DNA from: Rhizobiales bacterium TNE-4
GTDB taxonomy: Bacteria; Pseudomonadota; Alphaproteobacteria; Rhizobiales; Beijerinckiaceae
Length of the DNA: 64,000 nt
NCBI GenBank assembly: GCA_019083985.1
Contig: JAHRCV010000001.1
Coordinates: 1 to 64,000 of the forward strand
Reading direction: 5' to 3'
Part shown: positions 7,730-19,449 of the stretch, piece after piece
Numbering within the stretch: the stretch's first letter is position 1
Layout of the letters: each line of letters opens with the position of its first letter
Notes under the pieces: generated by a model
The model's input: only the letters and a program-made list of their open reading frames with translations
What the model was told of the DNA's origin: nothing
Databases searched by the model: none
Made by a program: the position numbers and the translations under genes

Positions 7730-8110
7730 TCAACGCTCCGGGAATTTACGAGTGAATTTCGCCGTAGCTAGCACTTTGCCATCTTTATCTTTGGCAGTTG
7801 CAGTTAACTCGTAATCGTGAATTTGTGGCGGGGGTGGAGATGGACCTGTGTATGTTGAGTTGAACGTACCGCACGGAATTGACTTCTGATTGGTGTATTT
7901 AATCTTTCCGCCACCGTGATTGTAAGACGGAACCCATGTATCAACCATCTTGAATTCAATTTCCGTCGTGCCTTTTGGGACGCTAGAGAGTTGAATGTCA
8001 GGAGAGCCGCTACACCACGTGTATTTAATGCCAAAAGTGCCTTGGGCGTCGGCGGGTGAGGTCGCAATTAGCGACGTCATAAGAACAGCTAGAACTGCTA
8101 ATAGGCGCAT
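7730..8110 (-). CDS. Secreted PEBP/YbhB-like small protein
   Basis: A 126-residue protein with a clear signal peptide (MRLLAVLAVLMTSLIATSPADA, cleavage after ADA). The mature part contains SPDIQLSSVPKGTTEIEFKMVD and GPSPPPPQIHDYELTATAKD. These resemble two conserved stretches of phosphatidylethanolamine-binding (YbhB/YbcL) proteins. The protein is shorter than the usual 150-180 residues and lacks part of the core, so it is a distant or reduced member. It is the only gene between the two tRNA-derived repeats and would be the sole cargo of the 0.7-kb segment they enclose. Its role is unknown. Confidence 0.55.
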   Translation of the reverse strand: MRLLAVLAVLMTSLIATSPADAQGTFGIKYTWCSGSPDIQLSSVPKGTTEIEFKMVDTWVPSYNHGGGKIKYTNQKSIPCGTFNSTYTGPSPPPPQIHDYELTATAKDKDGKVLATAKFTRKFPER

Positions 8111-8275
8111 TATGAAATCCCCCAGATTTACTTTCGGATAAAGCTATTGAAAGCCGAAAGCTGAGAAATATTCCGACCGAATTTAACAAATTAAAACAGT
8201 AAAAAACGAGCAAAGTTCCTATTCTGGGTTCTTTGATAAAAAAATGTGCGGCTGTCTAAGTGCCTGCTAACGTGC

Positions 8276-8438
<163 letters not shown>

Positions 8439-8458
8439 ACTGTTTTGAAGCCCGGTGA

Positions 8459-11133
<2,675 letters not shown>

Positions 11134-11292
11134 TCGTTTTGAACCCTGTGTTCCCGCTCGCCGGTCCGCGCCGGCCCGCTACAAGCGGTGGCTCCCCGAA
11201 TACATGACCGGGGACGTCGGTGAAACGGAACGCGCCCGCAACACGAACCCATAGCCGGCGCCGGGTCCTGAGGGACCCATTGAGGAGATCCC

Positions 11293-13662
11293 ATGTCATC
11301 CATGCAGTCCGCTTCCCCGTCGCGGGAAGATTTTGCCGCTCTGCTCGAAGAATCCTTCGGCCGTTCGGAAGCGCTTGAAGGCACCGTCATCAAGGGCCGT
11401 GTCGTCGCCATCGAAAAAGATATGGCGGTGATCGATCTGGGCCTGAAGACGGAAGGCCGTGTCGCGCTGCGCGAATTCACTGGCCCCGGCCGTGAAGGCA
11501 CGCTGAACGTCGGCGACGAAGTTGAAGTTTATCTCGATCGCATCGAGAACGCGCTCGGCGAAGCCGTCATCTCGCGCGACAAGGCGCGCCGTGAAGAAAG
11601 CTGGGTCAAGCTCGAAGTCGCTTACGAGCGTGGCGAAAAGGTCAACGGCGTCATCTTCAATCAGGTGAAGGGTGGCTACACCGTCGATCTCGACGGCGCT
11701 GTCGCGTTCCTGCCGCGTTCGCAAGTCGATATTCGCCCGATCCGCGATGTCGGCCCGCTGATGAACATTTCACAGCCGTTCCAGATCCTGAAAATGGATC
11801 GCCGTCGTGGCAATATCGTCGTGTCGCGCCGCACGGTTCTGGAAGAAACACGCGCTGAAGCCCGTTCCGAACTCGTCGCGAACCTTGAAGAAGGTCAGAC
11901 CGTGGACGGCGTCGTCAAGAACATCACCGAATATGGTGCGTTCGTTGACCTCGGCGGCATTGACGGCCTGTTGCACGTCACCGACATGGCATGGCGTCGC
12001 GTCAATCACCCCAGCGAAGTGGTCAACATCGGCCAGCAGCTCAAGGTGAAGATCATCAAGATCAACCACGACACGCACCGCATCTCGCTTGGCATCAAGC
12101 AGCTGCTGGCTGATCCGTGGGAAGGCATCGAAGCGAAGTACCCGATCGAAGCGCGCTTCAAGGGCCGCGTCACGAACATCACCGACTACGGTGCATTCGT
12201 GGAACTCGAGCCGGGCATCGAAGGCCTCATCCACGTTTCCGAAATGTCGTGGACGAAGAAGAACGTGCACCCCGGCAAGATCGTCTCCACTTCGCAGGAA
12301 GTGGAAGTGCAGATCCTCGAAGTCGACTCGGTCAAGCGCCGCATTTCGCTCGGTCTCAAGCAGACCCTGCAGAATCCGTGGGAAAGCTTCGCCGAGAAGC
12401 ATCCGGTGGGTTCGATCGTCGAAGGCGAAGTCAAGAACAAGACCGAATTCGGTCTGTTCATCGGCCTCGATGGCGACGTCGACGGCATGGTGCATTTGTC
12501 GGATCTCGACTGGAACCGTCCTGGCGAACAAGTCATCGACGAGTTCAAGAAGGGCGACATGGTCAAGGCGCAAGTGCTTGACGTTGACGTCGAGAAGGAG
12601 CGCATTTCGCTCGGCATCAAGTTGCACGTCACCGACATGGCATGGCGTCGCGTCAATCACCCCAGCGAAGTGGTCAACATCGGCCAGCAGCTCAAGGTGA
12701 AGATCATCAAGATCAACCACGACACGCACCGCATCTCGCTTGGCATCAAGCAGCTGCTGGCTGATCCGTGGGAAGGCATCGAAGCGAAGTACCCGATCGA
12801 AGCGCGCTTCAAGGGCCGCGTCACGAACATCACCGACTACGGTGCATTCGTGGAACTCGAGCCGGGCATCGAAGGCCTCATCCACGTTTCCGAAATGTCG
12901 TGGACGAAGAAGAACGTGCACCCCGGCAAGATCGTCTCCACTTCGCAGGAAGTGGAAGTGCAGATCCTCGAAGTCGACTCGGTCAAGCGCCGCATTTCGC
13001 TCGGTCTCAAGCAGACCCTGCAGAATCCGTGGGAAAGCTTCGCCGAGAAGCATCCGGTGGGTTCGATCGTCGAAGGCGAAGTCAAGAACAAGACCGAATT
13101 CGGTCTGTTCATCGGCCTCGATGGCGACGTCGACGGCATGGTGCATTTGTCGGATCTCGACTGGAACCGTCCTGGCGAACAAGTCATCGACGAGTTCAAG
13201 AAGGGCGACATGGTCAAGGCGCAAGTGCTTGACGTTGACGTCGAGAAGGAGCGCATTTCGCTCGGCATCAAGCAGCTCGGCGGCGATCCCTTCGCTGATG
13301 CGGCTGCCGCTGGCGAACTGAAGAAGGGCGCTGTCGTCACTTGCGAAGTGACGGAAGTGAAGGAAGGCGGCATCGAAGTGAAGATTGCCGGCACCGACCT
13401 CACCACCTTCATCAAGCGCTCTGAGCTCGCGCGTGATCGTTCCGAACAGCGCCCCGAGCGCTTCGCCGCTGGCGAAAAGCTCGATGCGCGCATCACGCAG
13501 TTCGACAAGAAGACCCGCAAGGTGCAGGCCTCCATCAAGGCGCTTGAAGTCGCCGAAGAAAAGGAAGCTATCGCTCAGTACGGCTCGGCGGATGCCGGTG
13601 CCTCGCTCGGCGACATCTTGGGCGCGGCTCTCAAGCGCGCTAACAACAAAGACGGCGAATAA
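11293..13662 (+). CDS. rpsA: 30S ribosomal protein S1, with internal duplication
   Basis: S1 binds mRNA on the 30S subunit and helps initiation. The usual six S1 domains can be followed: domain 1 about 29-100, 2 about 112-180, 3 about 198-270, 4 about 285-357, 5 about 370-443 and 6 near the C-terminus. However, residues 227-443 are repeated exactly as 444-660, adding 217 residues to an expected 572, for 789 in all. The repeat starts in the middle of domain 3, so the extra block is half of domain 3 plus complete domains 4 and 5. The fusion point reads ISLGIK then LHVTDMAW. The frame stays open throughout. The ATG is preceded by GAGGAG, and a terminator follows. Confidence 0.93.
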   Translation: MSSMQSASPSREDFAALLEESFGRSEALEGTVIKGRVVAIEKDMAVIDLGLKTEGRVALREFTGPGREGTLNVGDEVEVYLDRIENALGEAVISRDKARREESWVKLEVAYERGEKVNGVIFNQVKGGYTVDLDGAVAFLPRSQVDIRPIRDVGPLMNISQPFQILKMDRRRGNIVVSRRTVLEETRAEARSELVANLEEGQTVDGVVKNITEYGAFVDLGGIDGLLHVTDMAWRRVNHPSEVVNIGQQLKVKIIKINHDTHRISLGIKQLLADPWEGIEAKYPIEARFKGRVTNITDYGAFVELEPGIEGLIHVSEMSWTKKNVHPGKIVSTSQEVEVQILEVDSVKRRISLGLKQTLQNPWESFAEKHPVGSIVEGEVKNKTEFGLFIGLDGDVDGMVHLSDLDWNRPGEQVIDEFKKGDMVKAQVLDVDVEKERISLGIKLHVTDMAWRRVNHPSEVVNIGQQLKVKIIKINHDTHRISLGIKQLLADPWEGIEAKYPIEARFKGRVTNITDYGAFVELEPGIEGLIHVSEMSWTKKNVHPGKIVSTSQEVEVQILEVDSVKRRISLGLKQTLQNPWESFAEKHPVGSIVEGEVKNKTEFGLFIGLDGDVDGMVHLSDLDWNRPGEQVIDEFKKGDMVKAQVLDVDVEKERISLGIKQLGGDPFADAAAAGELKKGAVVTCEVTEVKEGGIEVKIAGTDLTTFIKRSELARDRSEQRPERFAAGEKLDARITQFDKKTRKVQASIKALEVAEEKEAIAQYGSADAGASLGDILGAALKRANNKDGE
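11971..12621 (+). repeat. 651-bp perfect tandem duplication within rpsA, unit 1
   Basis: The segment starting TTGCACGTCACCGACATGGC is repeated head-to-tail at 12622-13272. No differences were seen, and alternative-frame translations of both copies are identical. The length is an exact multiple of three. Only one base is shared at the break points, so no obvious longer homology drove the duplication. Confidence 0.95.
12622..13272 (+). repeat. 651-bp perfect tandem duplication within rpsA, unit 2
   Basis: Second copy of 11971-12621. After it the normal sequence of domain 5/6 continues (CAGCTCGGCGGCGATCCC). Confidence 0.95.
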
Positions 13663-13688
13663 TCGTCAGCCTTTGGGCTTAAAACATG

Positions 13689-13718
13689 ACCCGCGCGGAG
13701 CGATCCGCGCGGGTTTTT
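13689..13718 (+). terminator. Terminator of rpsA
   Basis: An 11-bp stem (ACCCGCGCGGA / TCCGCGCGGGT) with a GCGA loop is followed by TTTTTC, 26 bases after the rpsA stop. Confidence 0.9.
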
Positions 13719-13778
13719 CATTTAAGCATTTTGTAATGCGCACTTGCGACACTCAGGCCATTGCGAGTGAGTGTTGCC

Positions 13779-15554
13779 ATGTCCGTTTTGTTGCCTTTGT
13801 CGCCCGCCGTGATACGCCGTTGGATCCCTATTGCCTTCGCCGCGTGTGTCGCCGCGCTTCTCATCGCTGGCGGCTTTATGCAGCTCCCGGCCAGATTGGT
13901 CTTCAAAGACCCGGATGAGGCGATGCGCCTTGTTCAGGTGCGCGATTTTCTCGCCGGACAATCATGGCACGATCTTGTGCCCCATCGTCTTGATCCGTCA
14001 TTCGATAGACCGATGCACTGGTCCCGCTTCATCGATCTTTCGATGGCGGTACTGTATTGGCCAGTTTCGCTCATCATGAAGCCAGAGCACGCCGAACGCG
14101 CGATGGCCATCATCTGGCCGCCCTTAACGCTGGTCTTATGCGCGATACCACTGACCATGATCGCGCGCCGCTTCGGTGGTATGCGCGCGGCTCTGACGGC
14201 GGTGATCCTCTGCTGCGGTGTCGCAAGCTTATGGCAATTCCTGCCGGGGCGGATTGATCATCATTCTGTGCAGATGGCAGCTGCCTTGTTTGCGATCGCT
14301 TTTACGATCCAGCGGAGCACGCGATGGAGCGCTGGCTTAGCCGGAGTGATGACGGCGTTGGCGCTCTCTCTTGGTATTGAGACGCTTCCCTATCTGCTCA
14401 TCCTCGCTTGTTTTTTTGCGGTGGATTGGATCGCCGGGCAGCGATTGTCATCAGTGCGTGCCTATGTGATTGCAACTGGTGCGAGCGCAACCGCTTTCTT
14501 TGTACTTAATGTTGCGCCGCGGTTTTGGACCTATACCGCTTGCGATGTGCTCACGTTCAATTTTTTGGCTGGAATCGTCGTAGGTTCGATAGGCCTTTAT
14601 GGCGCAAGCCGATGGGCGGAGCTGCGCCCAGTGTCACGAACATCACGGGTGATGGTGTGTGCGCTCGTCATTTTGGGCGCGTTGGGAACCAGCCTTGCGA
14701 TTGAGCCACGATGTGCGTGGGGTGTCATCGGTACGTTTGACCCCGGCATTCGTCCGTTATGGTTCAACCACATCGTTGAAGTCACGACGGCGTTCACCAT
14801 CGCAGTGATCCAACCGAGTTACGCCTTCACCTCCTTTGCCTTGCCCATGGTCGCCCTCTTAGTGATCGCGATGCGCGGTCACCTGCTGCTCGGACGTGAT
14901 GATGGTCGCATTGTCCTGGCCTGTTTTGCAGCTGCCCTTTTGGTAGCGCTCCTGCAGATACGCGGTGCGTTCTATGCCAATGTTTTTGCAGCGCTGATCA
15001 TTGGTCCGGCGCTTGTGTCTTATGCCCAGCGTTGGACGCCCCTGCGGCGTTTTGAGACCGCGCCTTTGGTTCTAGCCATTGTCCTTCTGGTGCTGGTTCC
15101 CGTCCTGCCGCGGCTGACAATGCACATCAACACGGCCGAGGCGTCTCAGGGTCCGGCGGCGACGGACCCCATCCCGACAGCCTGCCGCAGCTCTGACAGC
15201 TTTGCGACCCTTGCCACGCTTCCTCAGGGGCTTGTTCTGGCACCCGTCGATACCGGGCCCTTTATCCTGCTCAATACGCAACATGCGGTGGTTTCTAGCC
15301 CCTATCACCGGTTCGATCGCGGCATCGTTCTCGGCCAATCGATCCTCTACAAAATGAGTTTGTCCGAGGCGCATGCCGCCCTGCTGCGACGGGGCATCAC
15401 CTATGTTGCAATCTGTGCAGCGGATATGGGTGGGCGACTTGCAACAGCGCTCGCGAAAGATCGGCCTTTATGGGCACAGGAGGTCTCGTCCGCTGACGCA
15501 CCCCTGCGCATTTTCCGGATTGTGCCGGAGGGTCAGGCCGGCGCCGCGCCTTGA
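13779..15554 (+). CDS. Polytopic membrane protein, GT-C glycosyltransferase-like
   Basis: A protein of about 591 residues with many hydrophobic segments. After the first membrane segment it has a conserved extracytoplasmic loop, KDPDEAMRLVQVRDFLAG, then HWSRFIDL and GRIDHHSVQM. The Asp-rich first loop followed by about ten membrane segments and a soluble C-terminal domain resembles GT-C enzymes (PMT/STT3-like) that use lipid-linked sugars. No specific substrate can be assigned. ATG 13779 was preferred to the TTG at 13761 because it gives a normal short N-terminus before the first membrane helix. It stands alone between the rpsA terminator and apaG. Confidence 0.6.
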   Translation: MSVLLPLSPAVIRRWIPIAFAACVAALLIAGGFMQLPARLVFKDPDEAMRLVQVRDFLAGQSWHDLVPHRLDPSFDRPMHWSRFIDLSMAVLYWPVSLIMKPEHAERAMAIIWPPLTLVLCAIPLTMIARRFGGMRAALTAVILCCGVASLWQFLPGRIDHHSVQMAAALFAIAFTIQRSTRWSAGLAGVMTALALSLGIETLPYLLILACFFAVDWIAGQRLSSVRAYVIATGASATAFFVLNVAPRFWTYTACDVLTFNFLAGIVVGSIGLYGASRWAELRPVSRTSRVMVCALVILGALGTSLAIEPRCAWGVIGTFDPGIRPLWFNHIVEVTTAFTIAVIQPSYAFTSFALPMVALLVIAMRGHLLLGRDDGRIVLACFAAALLVALLQIRGAFYANVFAALIIGPALVSYAQRWTPLRRFETAPLVLAIVLLVLVPVLPRLTMHINTAEASQGPAATDPIPTACRSSDSFATLATLPQGLVLAPVDTGPFILLNTQHAVVSSPYHRFDRGIVLGQSILYKMSLSEAHAALLRRGITYVAICAADMGGRLATALAKDRPLWAQEVSSADAPLRIFRIVPEGQAGAAP

Positions 15555-15563
15555 TTTTCTCTC

Positions 15564-15583
15564 ACAGAGTGAAATCACTCTGT
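15564..15583. repeat. Perfect inverted repeat, 9-bp arms
   Basis: ACAGAGTGA-AA-TCACTCTGT lies just after the membrane protein gene and about 80 bases before apaG. It may be a weak terminator or a regulator site; the T-tract is short (TTC). I saw no further copies. Confidence 0.5.
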
Positions 15584-15662
15584 TTCGAGGCTGGCGCAGC
15601 ACCCGCCCCGCGCATAAGTTGGTGCTGGTTCCTTGTTGGGGGCCGCTCCGTGTCTGTCCGGA

Positions 15663-16064
15663 ATGAGCACCATGTATCGCGCTGTGACGCGCTCTATTCA
15701 GGTTACGGTGACACCCACCTATGTGGACGAGCAGTCGTCACCACCCGATGGTCGTTATTTCTGGGCCTATCATGTTGAGATCGAGAACCTCGGCACCGAA
15801 ACAGTCCAGCTTCGGACGCGCTATTGGCGCATCACCGATGCGCAGGGCCGGGTGCAGGAGGTGCGCGGTGCCGGTGTCGTTGGGCAAACGCCCGTTCTGG
15901 CCCCCGGCGAACGCTTCGATTATACGAGTGGCTGTCCGCTCGACACGCCGCAGGGCATCATGGTCGGCGAATATGGCATGGTGACCGATCGCGGCGAAGC
16001 CTTCACCATCGCCATCCCCGCCTTCTCGCTCGATAGCCCCGCCCAATCCCGCATTCTGCATTGA
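15663..16064 (+). CDS. apaG: ApaG domain protein
   Basis: A 133-residue single-domain protein with the ApaG fold signature: FWAYHVEIENLGTETVQLRTRYWRITD, then VRGAGVVGQTPVLAPGERFDYTSGCPL. ApaG proteins are linked to Co2+/Mg2+ resistance and Ap4A metabolism, but the biochemical activity is unsettled. ATG 15663 was used; ATG 15672 (MYRAV) is an alternative. It lies 10 bases before argE and is probably co-transcribed with it. Confidence 0.9.
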   Translation: MSTMYRAVTRSIQVTVTPTYVDEQSSPPDGRYFWAYHVEIENLGTETVQLRTRYWRITDAQGRVQEVRGAGVVGQTPVLAPGERFDYTSGCPLDTPQGIMVGEYGMVTDRGEAFTIAIPAFSLDSPAQSRILH

Positions 16065-16074
16065 TGAGTATTCG

Positions 16075-17226
16075 ATGACTGCCGTTCTGGACCATCTCGC
16101 CCATCTGGTTTCGTTCAATACGGAGAGCCAGCGCTCTAATCTGCCATTGATTGATGATCTCGAAGGATGGTTCAGCGCGAAGGGCATCACCGTTCATCGT
16201 TTCCCGAACGAGGACGGCACCAAGGCCACCATCGTGGCGAGTGTTGGTCCCATGGTGGATGGTGGCATCGTTCTGTCTGGCCATACCGATGTCGTGCCCG
16301 TCGAAGGACAGAATTGGACAACCGATCCATTCAAATTGCGTGTCGACAATGGCCGCGCCTATGGCCGTGGCGCGGTGGATATGAAGGGTTTTCTCGCACT
16401 CGGCATGACACTTCTGCCTGAAATGCAGAAAGCCGGACTTAAAGTGCCGGTGCATCTGATGTTCAGCTATGATGAAGAGCTGACATGCCTTGGTGTGGTC
16501 GACGCGATTGCAGCCTTTGGTTCAAGCATGCCACGTCCGCGTGCTGCCATTGTCGGCGAACCAACCAATCTCGAAGTGGCTGATGCGCATAAAAGCGTGT
16601 TCACTTTCCGCACTGAGGTGACCGGCTTTGAATGCCATTCTTCCAAGCCGATGCTGGGTGCGAATGCGGTTTCGGGCGCCGCTGAACTCATCCGCGTGCT
16701 CGATCAACTCGCCGAGGAAGAGCGTGCGAAAGGCGATCCCACCGGCCGTTTCGACCCACCTTATGGCACCGTCCATGTTGGTAATGTACGCGGCGGAACG
16801 GCGCGCAACATCGTGCCGAAATCCTGCATTTTCGAATGGGAAGTGCGCGGGGTTCCAGCCACCGATGAGATGAGCGTGGCGCAACGTCTCGAAGCCTATG
16901 CGCAGGACAAGATGTTGCCGCGTTTGCGCGCAACGGGGCACACGGCGTCTGTGAAAACCATTTGCGATGTTCAGGTGCCAGGGCTCAAGCCCGACACCGG
17001 TTCTGTCGCCGAAACGATGGCCTTGCGCCTCGCTGGCCGCAACAAAACGATCACCGTTCCTTATGGTACGGAAGCGGGCCATTTTCAGGCGGCCGGAATC
17101 CCGACTGTCGTGTGCGGCCCGGGTTCGATCAATCAGGCGCATCAGCCGGACGAATATATCGAAGTCGCCGAGCTTGAGCGCGGCGTCGATTTCGTTCGCA
17201 AATTGATCGGCGAATTAAGCCGCTAA
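16075..17226 (+). CDS. argE: Acetylornithine deacetylase (M20 family)
   Basis: A 383-residue M20 metallopeptidase-family enzyme that removes acetyl from N-acetylornithine in arginine synthesis. Metal-binding and catalytic motifs are LSGHTDVVPV, GRGAVDMKGFLALG and DEELTCLG. NVRGGTARNIVPKSC in the dimerisation domain fits ArgE/DapE/CPG2 relatives. The length and the GTEAGHFQAAGIPTVVCGPG segment fit ArgE best. A succinyl-diaminopimelate desuccinylase role is less likely. Confidence 0.85.
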   Translation: MTAVLDHLAHLVSFNTESQRSNLPLIDDLEGWFSAKGITVHRFPNEDGTKATIVASVGPMVDGGIVLSGHTDVVPVEGQNWTTDPFKLRVDNGRAYGRGAVDMKGFLALGMTLLPEMQKAGLKVPVHLMFSYDEELTCLGVVDAIAAFGSSMPRPRAAIVGEPTNLEVADAHKSVFTFRTEVTGFECHSSKPMLGANAVSGAAELIRVLDQLAEEERAKGDPTGRFDPPYGTVHVGNVRGGTARNIVPKSCIFEWEVRGVPATDEMSVAQRLEAYAQDKMLPRLRATGHTASVKTICDVQVPGLKPDTGSVAETMALRLAGRNKTITVPYGTEAGHFQAAGIPTVVCGPGSINQAHQPDEYIEVAELERGVDFVRKLIGELSR

Positions 17227-17251
17227 ACCATGAAGAGGGTGATCGCGCCGC

Positions 17252-17779
17252 TTAAGCGGCGTGGTTCACAGCTACATTCAGCGCTGGCTTGGTGTTCAAG
17301 GTCTGGAAGATCACGCAATAGCGTTCCGTGAGCTTGATCAGCTGCGCGATCTTCTCCTCAGGTTCATCCGTGTCGAGATCAAACGTCAGCCGGATGGCGC
17401 GGAAGCCAACAGGCGCTTCCTTGTCGACACCCAGCGTGCCACGAAAATCGAGATCGCCTTCAGCCCGCACCACGCCTTTGCGCAGATGAATGCCGAGTGC
17501 GGTCGAGACAGCTTTCAACGTAACACCGGCGCAAGCGACGAGTGCTTCAAGCAACATATCGCCTGAGCACAATTCGGCACCCGAACCGCCCGTCGCCGGG
17601 TGGAGGCCTGCCACAGCAAGGGCGCGGCCGGTTTCCACCTTGCACGCGATTTTGGCCTCATCGATTTCGCCCGATGCTTTCAGCGTGATGACAGCGGCCG
17701 ACGGATCATCCTTGTACTTCGCCTTGATCGGCGCTTGCAGGGCGCGCAGCGTATCGGCATCGAGATTTGCGTCGGTCAT
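17252..17779 (-). CDS. OsmC family protein
   Basis: A 175-residue OsmC/Ohr-fold protein. The redox cysteines appear in GGSGAELCSGDMLLEALVACAGVTL, the characteristic pair of this family, which reduces organic hydroperoxides. ATG 17779 was taken as start because the first ten residues of the longer frame are unrelated. It converges on argE and lies just downstream of the sulfonate-type ABC genes on the same strand, so it may be co-transcribed with them. Confidence 0.85.
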   Translation of the reverse strand: MTDANLDADTLRALQAPIKAKYKDDPSAAVITLKASGEIDEAKIACKVETGRALAVAGLHPATGGSGAELCSGDMLLEALVACAGVTLKAVSTALGIHLRKGVVRAEGDLDFRGTLGVDKEAPVGFRAIRLTFDLDTDEPEEKIAQLIKLTERYCVIFQTLNTKPALNVAVNHAA

Positions 17780-17786
17780 CTTATCC

Positions 17787-18575
17787 TCACCACCACAGCG
17801 CCGCTTCACCGGCTTGCGGCGCGGGCTTCGTTACTTTGAGCTCAGTTTGTAGCGAACGATCCAGCGCATGCAAGACGCGTCGCTTGGCCTTTTCATAGGG
17901 CAGGCCGAGCGGATCACGCGGGCGCGGTGCCGCAACGCTGACAGTTTCGAAAATCCGGCCGGGCTTGGGCTGCATCACGACGACGCGGTCCGCGAGTCGG
18001 ATCGCTTCATCGACATCATGGGTCACGATGACGACGGTCGGACGGATGGCGGCCCACAACGTCAAGAGATGCTCGTGCAGCGACGCACGGGTGAAGGCAT
18101 CAAGGGCCGAGAAAGGCTCATCAAGAAGGAGCACTTTGGGTTTGGGCACCAACGCACGGGCAATGGAAACACGCTGCTGTTGTCCGCCCGAGAGTTCGCG
18201 TGGCCAGCGCGCGCCATAACCGGCAAGGCCGACGCGTTCCAGTGCCGCATCACTCGAAGCCTCGCGTTCCGCGCGAGGGAGATGATGCAGGCCGAAGCCG
18301 ATATTGTCGGCCACGCTAAGCCAAGGCAGCAAGCGCGGCTCTTGAAACACGACACCGACAGCAGGATGCGGTGCGGTGATAACGTCGCCATCGACCGCAA
18401 TCGTGCCAGAGCTCGCCGTATCGAGGCCGGAGATCAGCCGCATGAGCGTGGTCTTGCCGCAGCCAGAGCCGCCGACCAGCGCAACGATTTCGCCTTGCTC
18501 GATATCAAGCCTGATATCGCGCAGGGCTTCGGTGCCATCGGCATAGGTTTTCGAAACCGAATTCAGCGACAACAT
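17787..18575 (-). CDS. ABC transporter ATP-binding protein, SsuB/TauB type
   Basis: The Walker A GGSGCGKTTL, signature LSGGQQQRVSIARAL, Walker B VLLLDEPFSALD and H-loop VIVTHDVDEA are all intact in 262 residues. This subfamily energises nitrate/sulfonate/taurine importers. Its start overlaps the stop of the permease gene, and the binding-protein gene lies upstream, so the three form one unit in the order binding protein-permease-ATPase. Confidence 0.9.
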   Translation of the reverse strand: MLSLNSVSKTYADGTEALRDIRLDIEQGEIVALVGGSGCGKTTLMRLISGLDTASSGTIAVDGDVITAPHPAVGVVFQEPRLLPWLSVADNIGFGLHHLPRAEREASSDAALERVGLAGYGARWPRELSGGQQQRVSIARALVPKPKVLLLDEPFSALDAFTRASLHEHLLTLWAAIRPTVVIVTHDVDEAIRLADRVVVMQPKPGRIFETVSVAAPRPRDPLGLPYEKAKRRVLHALDRSLQTELKVTKPAPQAGEAALWW

Positions 18576-19411
18576 CAGAGCTTGCTCCGCGCGAGATCCT
18601 GCCAGCGCAGCAAAGGTCGCGTCAGGATAACGAGTATGCCATCGCAGATTTTGCCAAGTGCAGCGAAGGCGATGATGGCCGCCAAGATCCGATCAGGTCG
18701 TCCCATTTGTTGGCCATCGACAAGGAGATAGCCAAGCCCTTCGGACGCGCCCATGAATTCAGCGGCAACGACGAACATGAAGCCGAGACCAAGCCCCGCG
18801 CGCAGCGCAATGATTGTGGCTGGCAGAATCGCAGGCAACAAGATGCGTGTCACCATTTGGAACGGCGTTAGCCGGAACACGCGCCCCACTTCGACCAGTT
18901 TGCGATCGATGCTTTCAATGGCGCCCGATACGCCGAGATAGACGGGGAAGAAGACGCCGACCGCAATGAGGGCGATCTTCGAGGCTTCGAAAATCCCAAG
19001 CCATAAGAGAAACAGCGGCACCCATGCGATGGAGGGGACGGAACGCAACGCCTGCAAGCTGGGGTCGAGCGTCCGGCGCGCAATATCGGAGACGCCAGAA
19101 AGCGCACCAATGATCGCGCCGCTGACCGCGCCGAGTGCAAATCCTGCCAGCACCCGCATGAGTGTTGCCAGAATATGCGTCCATAATTCACCGCTCTGTG
19201 CGAGATCGGCAAAGGCATCGAGAATGCGCGAAGGTGGCGGCATGAGCCGCCCATTCGACCAACCGGCACGCACCGCATATTCCCAACCCAGTGCCAAAAG
19301 CACAGGCAGAGCAAAGGCGAGCGCATAATGGGATACGCGACGCATGACGGACGAACGCGGCGCTGGGGGCGCCGCGTTGTCATGCTCTTGTTTGAGACTC
19401 TGTTCACTCAT
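18575..19411 (-). CDS. ABC transporter permease, SsuC type
   Basis: A 278-residue inner-membrane permease with about six membrane segments. The EAA-like loop of the binding-protein-dependent family is seen around DPSLQALRSVPSIAWVPLF and GRVFRLTPFQMVTRILLPA. The closest families are SsuC/TauC. It is preceded by the binding protein gene and overlaps the ATPase gene. Confidence 0.9.
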   Translation of the reverse strand: MSEQSLKQEHDNAAPPAPRSSVMRRVSHYALAFALPVLLALGWEYAVRAGWSNGRLMPPPSRILDAFADLAQSGELWTHILATLMRVLAGFALGAVSGAIIGALSGVSDIARRTLDPSLQALRSVPSIAWVPLFLLWLGIFEASKIALIAVGVFFPVYLGVSGAIESIDRKLVEVGRVFRLTPFQMVTRILLPAILPATIIALRAGLGLGFMFVVAAEFMGASEGLGYLLVDGQQMGRPDRILAAIIAFAALGKICDGILVILTRPLLRWQDLARSKL

Positions 19412-19449
19412 GCAAAGTCACGAAGCCATAAGCCGTTGGATCGTTCAAT

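Noticed and set aside
11770-13224. Long antisense open frame over rpsA
   Set aside because: High GC content leaves antisense frames open. This one mirrors the S1 repeats and resembles no protein family.
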